64,000 nt of DNA from JAJPKK01 sp963824905 (GCA_963824905.1 CAWGRH010000005.1:62001-126000); one strand, 5' to 3'. Shown: positions 1 to 8,411, counted from the first letter of the stretch. Notes: generated by a model from the letters alone, not told the origin. Program-made: numbers and translations.

Positions 1-81
1 GCGCAGGAACTCGATCAACGCCGGCGGCCGGATCAGGCTGCCGACATGGGTGGTGAGGATGCGTGCGGTGCTGCGTTTCAT
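1..81 (-). CDS. MetE-family (cobalamin-independent methionine synthase-like) protein, N-terminal fragment
   Basis: Only the first 27 codons lie in the window; the gene runs off the left edge on the minus strand. The start codon is the ATG at 81-79. The peptide begins MKRSTARILTTHVGSL and continues IRPPALIEFL. The TTHVGS(L)xRP signature close to the N-terminus is typical of the stand-alone C-terminal-domain MetE family (UROD/MetE-like TIM barrels, often annotated 5-methyltetrahydropteroyltriglutamate-homocysteine methyltransferase). Many such short relatives are not true methionine synthases, so the exact substrate cannot be told from this fragment. It is transcribed divergently from eutA, with a palindromic repeat in between. 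Confidence 0.6.
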   Translation of the reverse strand, partial: MKRSTARILTTHVGSLIRPPALIEFLR

Positions 82-125
82 GTGAAGCTCTGAACGTCAC
101 GATTATCGGCGGATCGGCTTCCGCA

Positions 126-276
126 CCTCTCCCCGTGTACGGGGAGAGGTCGGATCGCGAAGCGATCCGGGTGAGGGGGCCTCGCCGCGAGTTTGAGCGT
201 CAGAGATATTCTCGGACGCTCAGACTCGCGAAACCGCCCCCTCACCCCGACCCTCTCCCCGCGCGCGGGGAGAGGG
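126..276. repeat. Nested palindromic intergenic repeat (CCTCTCCCC type)
   Basis: Two perfect hairpins, at 126-149 (CCTCTCCCCGT arms) and 251-276 (CCCTCTCCCC arms), flank a larger inverted repeat whose arms include GGGTGAGGGGG and CCCCCTCACCC and an inner GACGCTCAGACTCGCG arm. Together they could fold the whole 150 bp into one cruciform-like structure. A related element lies at 38646-38751. It fills most of the 324-base gap between the divergent MetE-like and eutA genes; no ORF in the gap looks real. Confidence 0.7.
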
Positions 277-405
277 GGAAGAAGCGCCGAGCCGCGTGGC
301 AAAGGCGCTGCACCACTATGCGTTCGCGGCGCGCTTTACAAGCCGCAGCGGTTGCGCACACTGTGCCCACCGGATCGCGACCAGGCCCGGTTGGGCGGAA
401 ACCTC

Positions 406-1911
406 ATGCACGAGCTCGACCTCTTTCACGAGCATCTCACGATGTCCGACGAGGAGCGTGCCGAGATCGCGCGCACCATCTGGAGCCAGGAGAACGTCGA
501 GCTCTCCACCATCGGCATCGACATCGGCAGCTCGACCTCGCACCTCCTGTTCGCCAAGGTGCTGCTGCAGCGCCAGAGCCAGGGCCTGTCGAGCCGCTTC
601 GTCGCCGTGCATCGCCAGGTGGTGTGGCGCTCGCCGATCATGCTCACGCCGTTCCTCGGCGACGGCACCATCGATGCGGCCGCGCTCGGCGACTTCATCG
701 CGCGATGCTATCGCGACGCCGGCTTTGCGCGGGAGGACGTCGACTCGGGCGCGGTGATCCTCACCGGCGAGGCGATCAAACGGCGGAACGCCAAGGCGAT
801 CGACGAGCTGTTTGCCGCCGAGGCCGGCAAGTTCGTCTGCGCTACCGCCGGCCACAAGCTCGAATGCGCGCTCGCCGCCCACGGCGCCGGCGCGGTCAGG
901 CTTTCCAGAGAGCGCGAAAAATGCGTGCTCCATGTCGACGTCGGCGGCGGCACCACCAAGCTCGCGCTGATCGACAACGGCGTGCTTCTCGGCGTTGCGG
1001 CCTTCGCGGTGGGCGGCCGTCTTCTCGCCCGCGACGACACTGGCGCCTGGACGCGGGTCGACGAGGCGGCGCAGCGCGTCGCCGACGACCTTGGCATCGC
1101 CACCGACCCGGCGACACTCGCGGTAGCCGCTCCGCGCGAAGCAATCGCGCGCCGGCTCGCGACAATCGCAGCCGGTTACATTCTCGATGCCGCGCCCGAT
1201 GCGCTCGCTCGCTCGCTGCTGCTCACCGAGCCGCTGGTGCGCGTCAAGGCGCCGGACGCGATCACCTTCTCCGGCGGCGTGTCGGAATACGTCTTCGGCT
1301 ACGAGCACTGCGATTACGGCGACATCGCCCGCCCGCTCGCAGACGCGCTGCGCGCCGAGCTTGCGCGTCGCACGCGGCTTGCCGTGATCGATCCCGGCCA
1401 GCGCATCCGCGCCACCGTTATCGGCGCGTCCCAGTTCACCGTGCAGGTGAGTGGCAAGACCATCCATCTGCCGGGGCCGGGCGTGCTGCCCGTGCACAAC
1501 GTTCCCGTCGTTCATGTCGGGCTTGATCTCGACGGCGCGATCGACGGCGAGGCGCTTGCCGCGGCGATCACGGCGGCGCTCGCCCGGCTCGACCTCGATC
1601 CCGGCGGGCGCCTCGCCATCGCGTTCTCCTGGCACGGCGATCCCGACTATCACCGGCTCGCCGCCGCCGGCCGCGCCATCATGGCCGCGGTCGCGCCGAA
1701 CGGCACGCGGGCCGCGCCGCTGCTCCTGATGATCGACGGCGACGTCGGCAAGACCATGGGCCGCATCCTCACCCAGGAATTGGGGCTCGCCTGCGACCTC
1801 GTCTCGATCGACGGGGTCTCGCTCCAGGACCTCGACTTCGTCGATGTCGGCGCGCCGATCACCCCGCCAGGCGTGGTGCCTGTGGTGATCAAGTCGCTGC
1901 TGTTTTCCTAG
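406..1911 (+). CDS. eutA: Ethanolamine ammonia-lyase reactivating factor EutA
   Basis: EutA reactivates adenosylcobalamin-dependent ethanolamine ammonia-lyase by exchanging damaged cofactor in an ATP-dependent way. The 501-residue product has the two phosphate-binding motifs of this actin/Hsp70-like ATPase family: GIDIGSSTSH near residue 37 and VDVGGGTTKLAL near residue 181. The reading frame stays open upstream to 193, but that stretch encodes the palindromic repeat and is low-complexity, so I chose the ATG at 406 (an alternative is the ATG at 442). The length fits the family (about 470-500). No eutB or eutC is found nearby: the left neighbour is a divergent MetE-like gene and the right neighbour is a cupin, so this copy is separated from its usual operon partners within the window. 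Confidence 0.88.
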   Translation: MHELDLFHEHLTMSDEERAEIARTIWSQENVELSTIGIDIGSSTSHLLFAKVLLQRQSQGLSSRFVAVHRQVVWRSPIMLTPFLGDGTIDAAALGDFIARCYRDAGFAREDVDSGAVILTGEAIKRRNAKAIDELFAAEAGKFVCATAGHKLECALAAHGAGAVRLSREREKCVLHVDVGGGTTKLALIDNGVLLGVAAFAVGGRLLARDDTGAWTRVDEAAQRVADDLGIATDPATLAVAAPREAIARRLATIAAGYILDAAPDALARSLLLTEPLVRVKAPDAITFSGGVSEYVFGYEHCDYGDIARPLADALRAELARRTRLAVIDPGQRIRATVIGASQFTVQVSGKTIHLPGPGVLPVHNVPVVHVGLDLDGAIDGEALAAAITAALARLDLDPGGRLAIAFSWHGDPDYHRLAAAGRAIMAAVAPNGTRAAPLLLMIDGDVGKTMGRILTQELGLACDLVSIDGVSLQDLDFVDVGAPITPPGVVPVVIKSLLFS

Positions 1912-1964
1912 GCATTGTGGAATTGACTGACATATAGTTGGCGGCTGTCACTCCTTCCTGGAGT

Positions 1965-2053
1965 GTCATCGCCGGGCTTGACCCGGCGATCCCGCTCGGG
2001 GTGGCAAGACCGTGCCACACGATCGGGATGGCCGGGTCGAGCCCGGCCATGAC
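1965..2053. repeat. Palindromic intergenic repeat (CCGGGCTTGACCCGG type)
   Basis: Left arm GTCATCGCCGGGCTTGACCC and right arm GGCCGGGTCGAGCCCGGCC form short hairpins, with an inner pair around TGGCAAGACCGTGCCA. The outer ends match as GTCAT and ATGAC. Close relatives lie at 3971-4058, 5125-5241, 25532-25566, 47684-47712 and 56531-56648, all intergenic. It lies between eutA and the cupin gene. Confidence 0.75.
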
Positions 2054-2108
2054 GACTTCTGATGAGTAGGGGGTGCCGAAGGCTGCAAGGACGAACGGAC
2101 GGAGCCCG

Positions 2109-3245
2109 ATGACCGAGGACAAGCCGCGCTACGGCGTCGACGCCTATCTCGACTGGGTCGCCAAGGAAGGCTTAGCCGTTGTCGAGGACTACGGCATCGA
2201 TCTCTTCAAGGTCGAGACCGCGATGTGGCCGCGCGTCGGCGTCAAATCGGCGGCGGTGCATCTCAAGGGCCGCGGCGACTTCGCCAACATGTTCTTGTTC
2301 GACATACCGCCTGGCGGTTCGACGGCGCCGCAGCGCCATCTCTATGAAGACGCGATCTGCGTGCTCGAAGGCACCGGCTCGACCCAGGTCGAGTTCGCCG
2401 ACGGCCGCAAGAAGAGCTTCGAATGGGGGCCGCGCAGCCTGTTCGCGATCCCGCTCAACGCCAAGCACCGCCACTTCAACGGCAGCGGGCGGGAACGCGC
2501 GCTCCTCGTCTCCACGACCGACCTGCCCCTCGTGATGAATACTTTCCACGACGAGCGCTTCGTGTTCGACACCGATTTCGAGTTCGCCGCGCGTACTGGC
2601 AAGAACGCGTATTTCTCAGGGGAGGGCGATCTCATCACCGTGCGGCCGGGCAACCACATGTGGGAGACCAATTTCGTCCCCGACCTTGCGGCGATCGAGC
2701 TGAAATCCTGGGGCGACCGCGGCGCCGGCGGCACCAACATCATGTTCGTGCTCGCCGACGGCACCATGCACGCCCACATCTCGGAGATGCCGGTCGGCAC
2801 CTACAAGAAGGGCCACCGCCACGGCCCCGGCTTCCACGTGATGTGCGTCACTGGCCACGGCTATTCGCTCCTGTGGTTCGACGCCGACAAGGATTTTCGC
2901 CGTCTCGACTGGCATTTCGGGGTGGTGTTTCCGCCGGCCGACCAGCAGTTCCACCAGCACTTCAATGCGAGCCAGCATCCGGCGCGCTACCTCGCGACCG
3001 GCGTCGGCGGGTTGCGCTATCCGCTCACGCTGCAGCAGCGGCGCTCCCTGCTCGGCGTCAACGGCGAGAAGGGCGCGGTGTCGCTCAGCCTCAAGGAGGG
3101 CGGTGACCAGATCGAATACGAGGACCAGGACAAGCGCATCCATCCGCTCTGGCTCGACGAGATGAAGAAGAACGGCGTGACGCCGCGCATGCAAAAATAT
3201 TTCCCCGACGACGGCGCTGCGCCGGCGATCGAGGCGGCGGAGTAG
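2109..3245 (+). CDS. Bicupin domain protein of unknown substrate
   Basis: The 378-residue soluble protein has two cupin beta-barrels. The N-terminal one covers roughly residues 60-140 and contains PPGGSTAPQRHLYEDAICVL and later an NAKHRHFNG strand. The C-terminal one covers roughly residues 230-320, with GHRHGPGFHVM and QQFHQHFNAS, giving several His positions that could bind a metal. The layout resembles gentisate-dioxygenase-like bicupins but the ligands are not canonical enough to assign an activity. The start is the ATG at 2109, preceded by CGGAG; the longer frame to 2073 reads through the flanking repeat. It follows eutA on the same strand after about 200 bp containing a repeat, and precedes exoD by 11 bp. 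A role in aromatic-acid catabolism is only inference. Confidence 0.75.
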   Translation: MTEDKPRYGVDAYLDWVAKEGLAVVEDYGIDLFKVETAMWPRVGVKSAAVHLKGRGDFANMFLFDIPPGGSTAPQRHLYEDAICVLEGTGSTQVEFADGRKKSFEWGPRSLFAIPLNAKHRHFNGSGRERALLVSTTDLPLVMNTFHDERFVFDTDFEFAARTGKNAYFSGEGDLITVRPGNHMWETNFVPDLAAIELKSWGDRGAGGTNIMFVLADGTMHAHISEMPVGTYKKGHRHGPGFHVMCVTGHGYSLLWFDADKDFRRLDWHFGVVFPPADQQFHQHFNASQHPARYLATGVGGLRYPLTLQQRRSLLGVNGEKGAVSLSLKEGGDQIEYEDQDKRIHPLWLDEMKKNGVTPRMQKYFPDDGAAPAIEAAE

Positions 3246-3256
3246 GGGCGCAACCA

Positions 3257-3943
3257 ATGGAGTCTCCCCGGAGAGATGCCGCGGAATCGCCGCCAGCCGG
3301 TTCAGGGGCCGGCATCGCGCAAAGTGTGGAAGCGCCGCAGCGTCCCGGCGAGCCGGTCGACGTTCTCACTTCCGAGATCCTGCAGCGCCTGCACGACGCC
3401 TCGCCGAAGGAGCATTTCACTCTCGGCTGGCTGATGAGCATGCTGGACAAGCGATCGTTCGGCCTGATCATGCTGATGTGCGCCGTGGTCGCGGTCGTGC
3501 CCGGCGTCTCGATCGTCGCGGGCCTGCTGCTCATCATCGTGGCCGTGCAGATGATCGAGGGGCGCCCGGCTCCGGCCTTTCCCGACGGCCTCGCCGACCG
3601 CCCGCTGCCCGCGCGACACCTCGCATCCGTCATCAGGCGGTTTCTGCCGATGCTCAAATATCTCGAGCAGATCGCCCACCCGCGCTGGCCGACCCCGCAT
3701 GAATTGACGAAGCGCGTCGTCGGGGTCGCGGTGCTTGTGCTGAGCCTCGCGGTGACGTTCACGCCGCTGCCGCTGAGCAACATCCCGCCGGCGCTGGCGA
3801 TCGCGCTCATCTCGCTCGCTTATCTCGAAGAGGACGGGCTGCTGCTGGGAGTGGGCCTCATCTTCGGGGCCCTCGTCGTGACGCTGCAGATGTACGCGGC
3901 GTGGGAGGCGATCGGCGATATCGCGCGATGGATCGGGTTGTAG
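3257..3943 (+). CDS. ExoD-family exopolysaccharide synthesis membrane protein
   Basis: The 228-residue protein has an N-terminal soluble segment (about 50 residues) with SEILQRLHDASPKEHFTLGW, the conserved opening of the ExoD family (PF06055). Two hydrophobic hairpins follow: one around residues 70-100 (rich in Val and Ile, with a PGVSIVAG turn) and one around 150-220 (VGVAVLVLSLAVTF and the final GLIFGALVVTLQMYAAW). ExoD affects exopolysaccharide production and alkali tolerance in Sinorhizobium, but its molecular action is not known. The gene starts 11 bp after the cupin stop and probably shares its transcript. A palindromic repeat follows. Confidence 0.82.
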   Translation: MESPRRDAAESPPAGSGAGIAQSVEAPQRPGEPVDVLTSEILQRLHDASPKEHFTLGWLMSMLDKRSFGLIMLMCAVVAVVPGVSIVAGLLLIIVAVQMIEGRPAPAFPDGLADRPLPARHLASVIRRFLPMLKYLEQIAHPRWPTPHELTKRVVGVAVLVLSLAVTFTPLPLSNIPPALAIALISLAYLEEDGLLLGVGLIFGALVVTLQMYAAWEAIGDIARWIGL

Positions 3944-3970
3944 CTTACTTTTCGACGCGCTTGCCTTTTG

Positions 3971-4058
3971 GTCATCGCCGGGCTCGTCCCGGCGACCCCG
4001 ATAATGTGGCACGGCCGTGCCATGCTGAGCGGGGTGGCCGGGACAATCCCGGCCATGA
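3971..4058. repeat. Palindromic intergenic repeat, same family as 1965-2053
   Basis: GTCATCGCCGGGCTCGTCCC pairs with GGCCGGGACAATCCCGGCC through local hairpins, with an inner TGGCACGGCCGTGCCA palindrome. It separates exoD from the convergent solute-binding protein gene and may also act as a transcription barrier; there is no T-run typical of an intrinsic terminator. Confidence 0.7.
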
Positions 4059-4077
4059 GCGGCTCTGTGAAAAACCG

Positions 4078-5103
4078 CTACCTCAGCATCTCCGCGAGCC
4101 GCTTCGCGAGCGCCGGCGGCGTCTTGTAGAGCTCCGCCATCAGCGCCTGGATGCGCTCGCCGGAGACCGGTGTGATCTCGAGCTTGCCGCGCGCGGCGTC
4201 GGCGAGGAAATCCTTGTCGGCCATGGTTTCCATGAAGGCGCGGCGCAGCGCGGCGACGGTTGACGGCGGCACGCCGGGTGGGGCGAGGTAGGGACGGCCC
4301 ATCACCTGGCGGGCGAACACGAATTTGAGGAGTTGCTGCTGCTCCTCGGTCTTGGCGAGGTCGGTGATCAGCGGCACCTCGGGCAGCTCCGGGTGCTTGG
4401 CGAGCGCGAGCTGCACCAGGATCGCGATCTTCTTCTGCGCAAGCCAGTCCGGGTGCGCGGCCTTGATGCTCGAATAGGACCAGCCGCAGCGGCCCTGCAA
4501 CTCGCCGCGCTCCATCGCAAGCACGGCATCGTTGCCGCCGGGATAGCCGGAGATGATTTTCAGCTTCGCCCCGAGCACGCCGACCAGCACCTTGCTGAAC
4601 TGGATGGTATCGTCGCCCGGCCCGGTGCCGCCGACCAGTAATTCGCGGCGGAGGACGTCGTCGAAGGTCGTAAATCCCGACGTGTGCCAGGCGACGCAGA
4701 CGCTCACCTCGTCGTTGGCGCTGCCGATCCAGTTGAACCTGGTGCCGTCGAACTGCGCGCCGGGCTGGCCGAGCAGCGGATCGAGCGCAGTGCCGCGACC
4801 GATGGTGCCGAACACGCTGCCGTCCCTCGGCGCCGCGGTGGTGAGCCAGTTGGCGAGACGGATGCTCGCCGCGCCTTCCATGTTCTTCGGCACGACCGCC
4901 GGGTCGCCGGGAAGATGCTTGCCGATGTGACGCGCCAGCAGGCGGGTGTAGAGGTCATAGCCGCCGCCGACGCTGTAGCCGGTGTAGATGTCGACGGTCT
5001 TGCCCTTGAACGAGGGCGCGTCCTGCGCGAACGCGATGCCCGAGGATGCGACGAGAAGCGCAAAAAGCAGCTGTGCGGCGAGCCTCGGTGCGAGTGCGAG
5101 CAT
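4078..5103 (-). CDS. TctC/Bug-family periplasmic solute-binding protein
   Basis: The 341-residue protein starts with a signal peptide (hydrophobic LLFALLVASSGIAFA, cleavage near AFAQD at about residue 27). The mature part opens with FKGKTVDIYTGYSVGGGYDL, which matches the first strand and ligand-binding glycine loop of Bug/TctC receptors for the tripartite tricarboxylate transporters. KIISGYPGGNDAVLAMERGE near the middle is the second typical block (the hinge region that binds carboxylates). No tctA or tctB membrane genes are nearby, which is common for Bug receptors in environmental proteobacteria. The ligand is likely an organic acid but cannot be predicted. A paired inverted repeat lies between it and the amidohydrolase gene upstream. 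Confidence 0.82.
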   Translation of the reverse strand: MLALAPRLAAQLLFALLVASSGIAFAQDAPSFKGKTVDIYTGYSVGGGYDLYTRLLARHIGKHLPGDPAVVPKNMEGAASIRLANWLTTAAPRDGSVFGTIGRGTALDPLLGQPGAQFDGTRFNWIGSANDEVSVCVAWHTSGFTTFDDVLRRELLVGGTGPGDDTIQFSKVLVGVLGAKLKIISGYPGGNDAVLAMERGELQGRCGWSYSSIKAAHPDWLAQKKIAILVQLALAKHPELPEVPLITDLAKTEEQQQLLKFVFARQVMGRPYLAPPGVPPSTVAALRRAFMETMADKDFLADAARGKLEITPVSGERIQALMAELYKTPPALAKRLAEMLR

Positions 5104-5124
5104 TTGCGCAAAGCCCCTGTCGTT

Positions 5125-5241
5125 GTCATTGCCCGGCTTGACCGGGCAATCCAGTAACCCCTGAGCTATCGATGTTTCTGAGACCTTGCCCCACCGAGAG
5201 TCCGGTGGTTACTGGATCGCCCGGTCAAGCCGGGCGATGAC
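5125..5241. repeat. Paired inverted repeat (GTCATTGCCCGGCTTGACC type)
   Basis: A 34-base left arm at 5125-5158 and a nearly perfect complementary right arm at 5208-5241 surround a 49-base spacer. The arms include GCCCGGCTTGACCGGGCAAT and its complement. A diverged second copy sits at 56531-56648. Such elements look like non-autonomous palindromic units; no transposase is present in the window. Confidence 0.78.
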
Positions 5242-5265
5242 AGTGCGTGAGGAAATGGGCAGCGA

Positions 5266-6510
5266 CTACGCGGCCGCCGTCAGATTTCCGAACCGGATCA
5301 GATTTTCCTTCTGCTTCTCGTTGCGCGGAGGAAGCTTGAAGAGCCGCGCCGCGGTGCCGCCGAGGATGTTGTGCTTGCCGCGCTCGGAGACGAACGGCAG
5401 GTCGAAGATCGTCGACGGCAGGTCGAAGTCCCAGTGCGGATAGTCCGAGGCGTAGAGCAGATGGTTCTCCGCATCCATCATGCGGAAGGTCTGCTCCATC
5501 GCGGCGTAGTCCTGGACCTCCATCGGCTGCGACGAGTAGTACATGTCGCGCATGTACTCGGAGGGCTTCTTCTTGAGCAGCGGGCACTCGGACGGCCGCA
5601 TCATGTATTCGTGGTCGAGCCGCTGCATCAGGAACGGCACCCAGGCGATGCCGGACTCGATCCAGATCACCGGCAGCTTGGGGAAGCGTTCACCCATCCC
5701 GTTCACCACCCAGTTGGTGCAGTGGAGGATGTTGTAGAACGAGAAGCCGAGCGCATGCACCGCGATGAAGCGGTTACAGCCGCGGAACACGTTTTCGTTC
5801 CAATTGAACGCCGAGTGGAACGACAGCACGAGGCCGCGCTCCTCGATGGCGCGGTAGGTCTTCATGTAGGCATTGTCGTGCACGGGCAGCGTGCGAACGG
5901 TGGTGACCATGAAGCCGCCGACGCCCTTGCGATGGCCGAAGGTCTCGACGTGGCGCAGCGTCTCGTCGGGATCGGAGAACGGCAGGCACAGCATCGAGAA
6001 CATCCGCCCGTCGGATTCGGGGAGCACCTTCTCGGTGACCCACCGGTTGTAGGCCCAGCACAGGTCGACCTCCATTTCCTTTTGGGGATGCAGGCCGATG
6101 TTGAGCATGCCGGTCGGGAACAGGCAGGAATAGTCGACGCTCATCGCGTCCATCCAGCGGTTGCCGAGCTGCACGTCGCGATGGACGCCGGGCTCGGTCT
6201 TCTCCGAGGAGCGCATCGAGTAGCGGGTGACGCGCCCGCCCATGTCCTGGTAGCCGACCTGTGTCGGGATCAGGGTGCCGCGGCCGCTCTTCATGGTCTG
6301 CGCCATCGAGAGCTGGCGAAGCACGTCGTTCTCCATGAAGGGCAGGATGTCCTTCATGTGCTCGTTCTCGTAGTGATGGGCGTCGACGTCGACGATCACC
6401 ATGTCGTCCAGCTTGCGCTTGTGCGCTTGCTGGCGGGCGTGAGCGAGGAGCCGCGAGGTATTGAGCTCCTCGACGGTGACGCGCCGGCCGCGATCGGAGA
6501 TGAGATCCAT
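5266..6510 (-). CDS. Amidohydrolase-family (PF04909-like) metal-dependent hydrolase/decarboxylase
   Basis: The 414-residue protein has the ACMSD/gamma-resorcylate-decarboxylase type of TIM-barrel layout. Near residue 45 is IVDVDAHHYEN, where the first metal-binding pair is D-x-H rather than H-x-H. SFHSAFNW near residue 235 supplies a mid-barrel His, and YASDYPHWDFDLP near residue 365 has the C-terminal catalytic Asp in the family's ASDxPH motif. Members hydrolyse or decarboxylate small carboxylic or aromatic acids. The start is preceded by GGAGG. Next upstream on the same strand are a small hypothetical protein and a Rieske protein (5266-7305 is a likely three-gene unit), suggesting an oxygenase-linked catabolic step; the substrate is unknown. 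Confidence 0.8.
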   Translation of the reverse strand: MDLISDRGRRVTVEELNTSRLLAHARQQAHKRKLDDMVIVDVDAHHYENEHMKDILPFMENDVLRQLSMAQTMKSGRGTLIPTQVGYQDMGGRVTRYSMRSSEKTEPGVHRDVQLGNRWMDAMSVDYSCLFPTGMLNIGLHPQKEMEVDLCWAYNRWVTEKVLPESDGRMFSMLCLPFSDPDETLRHVETFGHRKGVGGFMVTTVRTLPVHDNAYMKTYRAIEERGLVLSFHSAFNWNENVFRGCNRFIAVHALGFSFYNILHCTNWVVNGMGERFPKLPVIWIESGIAWVPFLMQRLDHEYMMRPSECPLLKKKPSEYMRDMYYSSQPMEVQDYAAMEQTFRMMDAENHLLYASDYPHWDFDLPSTIFDLPFVSERGKHNILGGTAARLFKLPPRNEKQKENLIRFGNLTAAA

Positions 6511-6542
6511 TGGCGTACCTCCAAAAAATCAAGTGCGGCCGG

Positions 6543-6953
6543 TCAGCGGCCGGTCCAGCTTTGCCACATTCCGAGTTCGAAGACGGCGAGGTTCGTCGCC
6601 TTGAGCAATCCGCTCGCGGTCACCATGACGTCGGTCGAGGTGACGCGGCTGCGATCGGACAGCGGCGGATAGCTGCCGCCGCCTTCGATCTGCGCCGAAT
6701 AGCTTCGGCAGGCCGCTGCCATCAGGGCCTGCACCGCCGCTTCGCTCAGGATATCGGTGCGCCCTTCGTTGAGCGCGCGGTCGATGTCGCCGGCGAGCGC
6801 GAGGGCCAAGGACGATGCGTCGCCGGACGATGCGTCGCCCGTCGAAGCGTCGGGTCCCGGCGCGGTCGCCGGTACGGGGTTTGCGGCGGCCTTGGCGGGC
6901 TTCGGGACAGGCCGCGCCGCGACGTTGGCGGGCGCCGGCTTACGCGCGGACAT
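6543..6953 (-). CDS. Conserved hypothetical protein between Rieske and amidohydrolase genes
   Basis: The 136-residue protein has a low-complexity N-terminus rich in Ala and Pro (residues 1-35), then repeats of D-A-S (GDASSGDASS) produced by short direct repeats in the DNA, and finally a well-ordered C-terminal part with ALAGDIDRALNEGR and TSTDVMVTASGLLKATNLAV. There is no signal peptide or membrane segment. It overlaps the end of the Rieske gene by 14 bases and ends 32 bases before the amidohydrolase start, so the three are probably translated from one mRNA. I do not recognise a family; a role as a subunit or accessory protein of the neighbouring enzymes is inference. Confidence 0.6.
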   Translation of the reverse strand: MSARKPAPANVAARPVPKPAKAAANPVPATAPGPDASTGDASSGDASSLALALAGDIDRALNEGRTDILSEAAVQALMAAACRSYSAQIEGGGSYPPLSDRSRVTSTDVMVTASGLLKATNLAVFELGMWQSWTGR

Positions 6954-7305
6954 AGACCTCGTCTCCCTTCTGGATCACTTCGTATTTGCGCAGCTTGAGC
7001 TTGCGATCGGAGACACATTCTCCAGTCTTGAGGTCGTATTCGTAGCCATGCCACGGGCACACGAAGTGCATCTCGGTCTCGGAGAAGTAGAGGCCCTTCG
7101 ACGTCTTGTCGGGCATCAGCCGTTCTTCGACCTTGGCGATGGTCAGGCCCTCGCAGGCTGGGCCGCCTTGATGCAGGCAGTAGTTGCTGTAGGCGTAGAA
7201 CGTCCCGTTTTCCCGGAAGACCCCGATTTCATTGTCGCCCACGAACACGATGCGGCGGTCGCCGTCCTTGAACTCGGCCGCTTTGCCGACGAGCTTTTCA
7301 ACCAT
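6940..7305 (-). CDS. Rieske [2Fe-2S] ferredoxin-like protein
   Basis: The 121-residue protein is a stand-alone Rieske domain. The cluster ligands are visible as C-x-H in YCLHQGGPA near residue 43 and C-x-x-H in FVCPWHGYEYD near residue 84, with 40 residues in between, somewhat longer than the usual 17-20. The insert contains VEERLMPDKTSKGLYFSETE. The C-terminal strand KLRKYEVIQKGDEVYV closes the domain. It could pass electrons to an oxygenase or itself be a regulatory or monooxygenase subunit. The start is preceded by GGAGG. It leads the likely operon with the hypothetical and amidohydrolase genes and diverges from the FAH-fold gene. Confidence 0.83.
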   Translation of the reverse strand: MVEKLVGKAAEFKDGDRRIVFVGDNEIGVFRENGTFYAYSNYCLHQGGPACEGLTIAKVEERLMPDKTSKGLYFSETEMHFVCPWHGYEYDLKTGECVSDRKLKLRKYEVIQKGDEVYVRA

Positions 7306-7499
7306 ACGACGCTATCCTCCGAGGCCCGGAGGCCTGCTTGTTGCCTGATCGTTGAGCCGCGATTCATAACGGAAATCCGCGGCCGGAACCAGCGTGCAGC
7401 ACAAGGCGTCATCGCGACAAACGTGCATATGGCTTGCACCTCGCGCGCGCTTCTGCCAAGCGAGCGCGACCTGTTTGAAGACGACCAAAGGGAGGGGAG

Positions 7500-8411
7500 A
7501 TGAGCTATCGCCTGGTAACTTATGCCGCGGACAGCCCGCGCGCGGGACTGGTCATCGGCGAGGAACTCTTCGATGCCGCGGCCCTGACCGGGCAGGCGGG
7601 CGACGCGACCGTGCTCGGCATCCTCGAGGACTGGCCGGCGGCGCAGGCGCGCCTCGCCACGGCAGCGTCCGCACCGGGCAAGGGGCGACGGCTTGCCGAT
7701 ACCAGGCTACTGGCGCCGCTCCGCTGGCCGTCGGCGATCTACTGCGCCGGCGCCAATTATGCCGACCACGCCGCCGAGATGGCCCGCGCCCAGAACCGCC
7801 CGCCGCCGCCCGACCCGCACACGCTCGGCCTCAAGCCCTGGCACTTCATCAAGGCCGGGCGGAGCACCCTCGCCGCGCCGGGGGAGACGGTCACGATCAC
7901 CGGGCTGTCGCAGACCATGGACTGGGAGATCGAGCTTGCCGCGGTGATCGGCCGCCCGGCGAAGAACGTCTCCCTCGCCCAGGCGCTCGACCATGTCGCC
8001 GGCTACACCATCGCCAACGATCTCTCCGCCCGCGACATGGGCCGCCGCACCGGTGTACCCGACGACTCCCCGTTCAAGTTCGACTGGGTCGCTCACAAGA
8101 ACTTCGACGGCTCCTGTCCGCTGGGACCGTGGATCGTGCCGGCCGACGACATCTCCGATCCGCAGAACCTCGGCCTCAAGCTCTGGGTCAACGACGTCAT
8201 CAAGCAGGATTCCAATACCGGCAAGATGATCTTCTCGATCGCCGAGCAGATCGCGCATCTGAGCTCGCGCATCACCCTCAATCCCGGCGACGTCGTGCTG
8301 ACGGGCACCCCCTCCGGGGTCGGCGCGGCGCGCAAGGAATTCTTGAAGGCCGGCGATGAGGTGAAGCTCTGGATCGAGCACATCGGCACGCTGACCAATC
8401 GGATGGCGTGA
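7500..8411 (+). CDS. Fumarylacetoacetate hydrolase (FAH)-fold family protein
   Basis: The 303-residue protein has an N-terminal small domain (residues 1-75) and the FAH catalytic domain from about residue 80. YCAGANYADHAAEM is the entry motif. DWEIELAAVIG near residue 142 carries the two Glu ligands for the divalent metal, and GYTIANDLSARDM supplies the Asp ligand. VVLTGTPSGVG near residue 263 is the conserved substrate loop. Enzymes of this family hydrolyse or decarboxylate acylpyruvates, oxalomesaconate-like or 2-oxo-hept-3-ene-dioate compounds. GGGAGGGGAG lies just upstream of the ATG. It is divergent from the Rieske gene, and a secreted-protein gene follows 103 bp downstream, so it probably belongs to the same catabolic locus. 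Confidence 0.86.
   Translation: MSYRLVTYAADSPRAGLVIGEELFDAAALTGQAGDATVLGILEDWPAAQARLATAASAPGKGRRLADTRLLAPLRWPSAIYCAGANYADHAAEMARAQNRPPPPDPHTLGLKPWHFIKAGRSTLAAPGETVTITGLSQTMDWEIELAAVIGRPAKNVSLAQALDHVAGYTIANDLSARDMGRRTGVPDDSPFKFDWVAHKNFDGSCPLGPWIVPADDISDPQNLGLKLWVNDVIKQDSNTGKMIFSIAEQIAHLSSRITLNPGDVVLTGTPSGVGAARKEFLKAGDEVKLWIEHIGTLTNRMA

Noticed and set aside
5371..6672. 433-codon open frame on the plus strand
   Set aside because: Antisense to the amidohydrolase gene, whose motifs and ribosome site are clear.
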